64,000 bases of DNA from CAXBID01 sp963815305 (GTDB lineage Bacteria; Bacteroidota; Bacteroidia; Flavobacteriales; Flavobacteriaceae), in NCBI GenBank assembly GCA_963815305.1, contig CAWFFW010000001.1:3224001-3288000 (forward strand). Reading direction: 5' to 3'. Each line of letters opens with the position of its first letter. The stretch's first letter is position 1. A program made the position numbers and the translations under genes. Below are positions 62,925-64,000 of the stretch, piece after piece. The notes below the pieces were generated by a model, which did not search any database, was not told the origin of the DNA, and saw only the letters and a program-made list of their open reading frames with translations.

Positions 62925-64000
62925 ATGAAATTCTTAAAAAAACTTTTTAAAGGGTTAGTTATCCTATTCGGATTACTAATCATTGTATTATATATAACAG
63001 ACACAGATTATCTTATAAAAGCGGTAAGAACCATATATCTTCAAGGTTACACCACAGCTTATCTAGAGGACTATAAAAAATTTGATAATCAAGTTATTGA
63101 AAATGGAACACCTCAACCATGGCCTAATCATAAAAACTATAATTCGGTTAAAGCGACTGCTATTTTAGATTCTATAAATAAAGCAAACGGCACTATAGCC
63201 TATGTTATCATAAAAAATGATAGTATTTGGTTTGAGAATTATTACGCTGGTTTTGGAGAAGATTCTAAATCCAACTCATTTTCAATGGCAAAAAGTTATG
63301 TTTCGGGACTTATGGGAAAAGCTATTAAAGATGGATATATAAAAAGTCTAGATCAGCCTGTAAGTGATTTTTTACCCACTTTTAATGAAGGACTCGCGTC
63401 TAAAATGACCGTTGGCGATTTATCTAGTATGGCATCTGGGACCAATTGGGATGAGGCTTATTATTCACCATTATCAATTACAACGAGAGCTTATTTTGAT
63501 GACGACTTAGAAAAAGTGATGTTGGGATTAAAAGTAATTGAAGAACCTGGACAAAAGTTTAAATATGCCAGTGGGGACACGCAAATGCTAGCTATGGTTA
63601 TTGAAAAAGCAACCGGGAAAAAGATGTATCATTATTTATCAGAAAGCTTTTGGAAACCTTTGGGTTCAGAAAATCCAACCCTTTGGCAGGTTGATAGTGA
63701 GGATCACAATTTGGTAAAAGCATACTGCTGTATTGCCAGTAACGCAAAAGATTTTGCGCGCTTCGGAAAACTTTATAAAGACTACGGCAAATGGAACGGA
63801 AAACAGATTTTAGATTCAGCATTTGTGGCTAAATCTATTAAACCACGGTTTTCTGAAAGTCCACAATACGGCTATGGTTGGTGGTTGAAACAACAAAACG
63901 GAAAAGATTTTTTTATGATGCGAGGCCATCTTGGACAGTATGTTATAGTCGAACCCAACCACAATGTTATTATTGTAAGATTAGGACACTCAAAAGGTGC
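62925..64000 (+). CDS. Serine hydrolase of the beta-lactamase family, cut by the window end
   Basis: The frame from the ATG at 62925 stays open to the window edge, giving about 358 residues so far. An N-terminal membrane anchor (about residues 9-27) is followed by an alpha/beta hydrolase-like penicillin-binding fold. The active Ser is at 120 in SMAK, KYASGDT is the second motif, and GHLGQY near the end may match the third (HxG). It belongs to the class C beta-lactamase/esterase superfamily; resistance to drugs is not implied. The stop is beyond the window. Confidence 0.88.
   Translation, partial: MKFLKKLFKGLVILFGLLIIVLYITDTDYLIKAVRTIYLQGYTTAYLEDYKKFDNQVIENGTPQPWPNHKNYNSVKATAILDSINKANGTIAYVIIKNDSIWFENYYAGFGEDSKSNSFSMAKSYVSGLMGKAIKDGYIKSLDQPVSDFLPTFNEGLASKMTVGDLSSMASGTNWDEAYYSPLSITTRAYFDDDLEKVMLGLKVIEEPGQKFKYASGDTQMLAMVIEKATGKKMYHYLSESFWKPLGSENPTLWQVDSEDHNLVKAYCCIASNAKDFARFGKLYKDYGKWNGKQILDSAFVAKSIKPRFSESPQYGYGWWLKQQNGKDFFMMRGHLGQYVIVEPNHNVIIVRLGHSKG

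Overview
This AT-rich window reads as chromosome of a member of the Flavobacteriaceae (Bacteroidota), probably marine. Three things point that way: flavobacterial gene orders (bactofilin/atpZ before atpB; flippase-dut-nucleotidyltransferase-TPR-DUF4292-EnvC; ricT-gldH-PBP1A), the gliding/type IX secretion genes porW (sprE) and gldH, and Bacteroidota-type promoters with the TAnnTTTG -7 box. No rRNA, tRNA, CRISPR array, insertion sequence with transposase, or prophage was seen.

Layout. 1-8.4 kb: the 3' part of porW/sprE, a bactofilin, then the F-type ATP synthase run atpZ-(DUF6168-like)-atpB-E-F-H-A-G. The beta and epsilon genes (atpD, atpC) are not here. 8.4-15 kb: cell-envelope run (flippase, dut, sugar nucleotidyltransferase, TPR protein, DUF4292 lipoprotein, EnvC-like protein). 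15-25 kb: housekeeping genes (thioesterase, HU/SPOR protein, dprA, trpS, plsC, an ECF sigma factor with a beta-barrel anti-sigma protein, recA, trhO). 25-34 kb: ricT, gldH, PBP1A, a 3-oxoacid CoA-transferase pair, a small 42-aa ORF, a second acyltransferase with an acyl-ACP desaturase, and an HD hydrolase. 34-41 kb: an accessory pocket holding an AraC regulator with a small partner, a duplicated promoter/terminator module around a secreted protein gene, a decayed HEPN gene, and a sugar dehydrogenase-like gene that has lost its nucleotide-binding loop. 41-55.6 kb: a nearly complete heme cluster (hemJ, hemH, hemA, a fused hemC-hemD frame, hemE, hemF, hemB) with an AraC regulator, a two-cysteine small protein, a MATE pump, a potassium transporter and a histidine kinase. 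55.6-64 kb: two tandem large secreted proteins with macroglobulin-like and plug-like regions, a CNNM/CBS membrane protein, an alkyltransferase and the start of a serine hydrolase.

The heme genes would take glutamyl-tRNA to protoheme except for hemL, which is not in the window. The acyltransferases and desaturase serve phospholipid synthesis. PorW and GldH serve protein secretion and gliding.

Most unusual points. (1) Three normally conserved genes (porW, the histidine kinase, hemC) each carry one extra base in a purine-rich tract just before a GAA codon. This suggests a shared cause, either an assembly artefact or true lesions. (2) A promoter/terminator module is duplicated at 35.2-36.4 kb, and its terminator stem shows a compensatory base-pair change. 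(3) A structured intergenic element is present in two copies (15.1 and 42.4 kb). (4) A 161-bp MITE-like element lies at 15.85 kb. (5) Three small ORFs of 42, 58 and 59 codons have good context. (6) A strong terminator-like hairpin sits inside the atp operon directly after atpE. Many operon spacers also hold short palindromic repeats.
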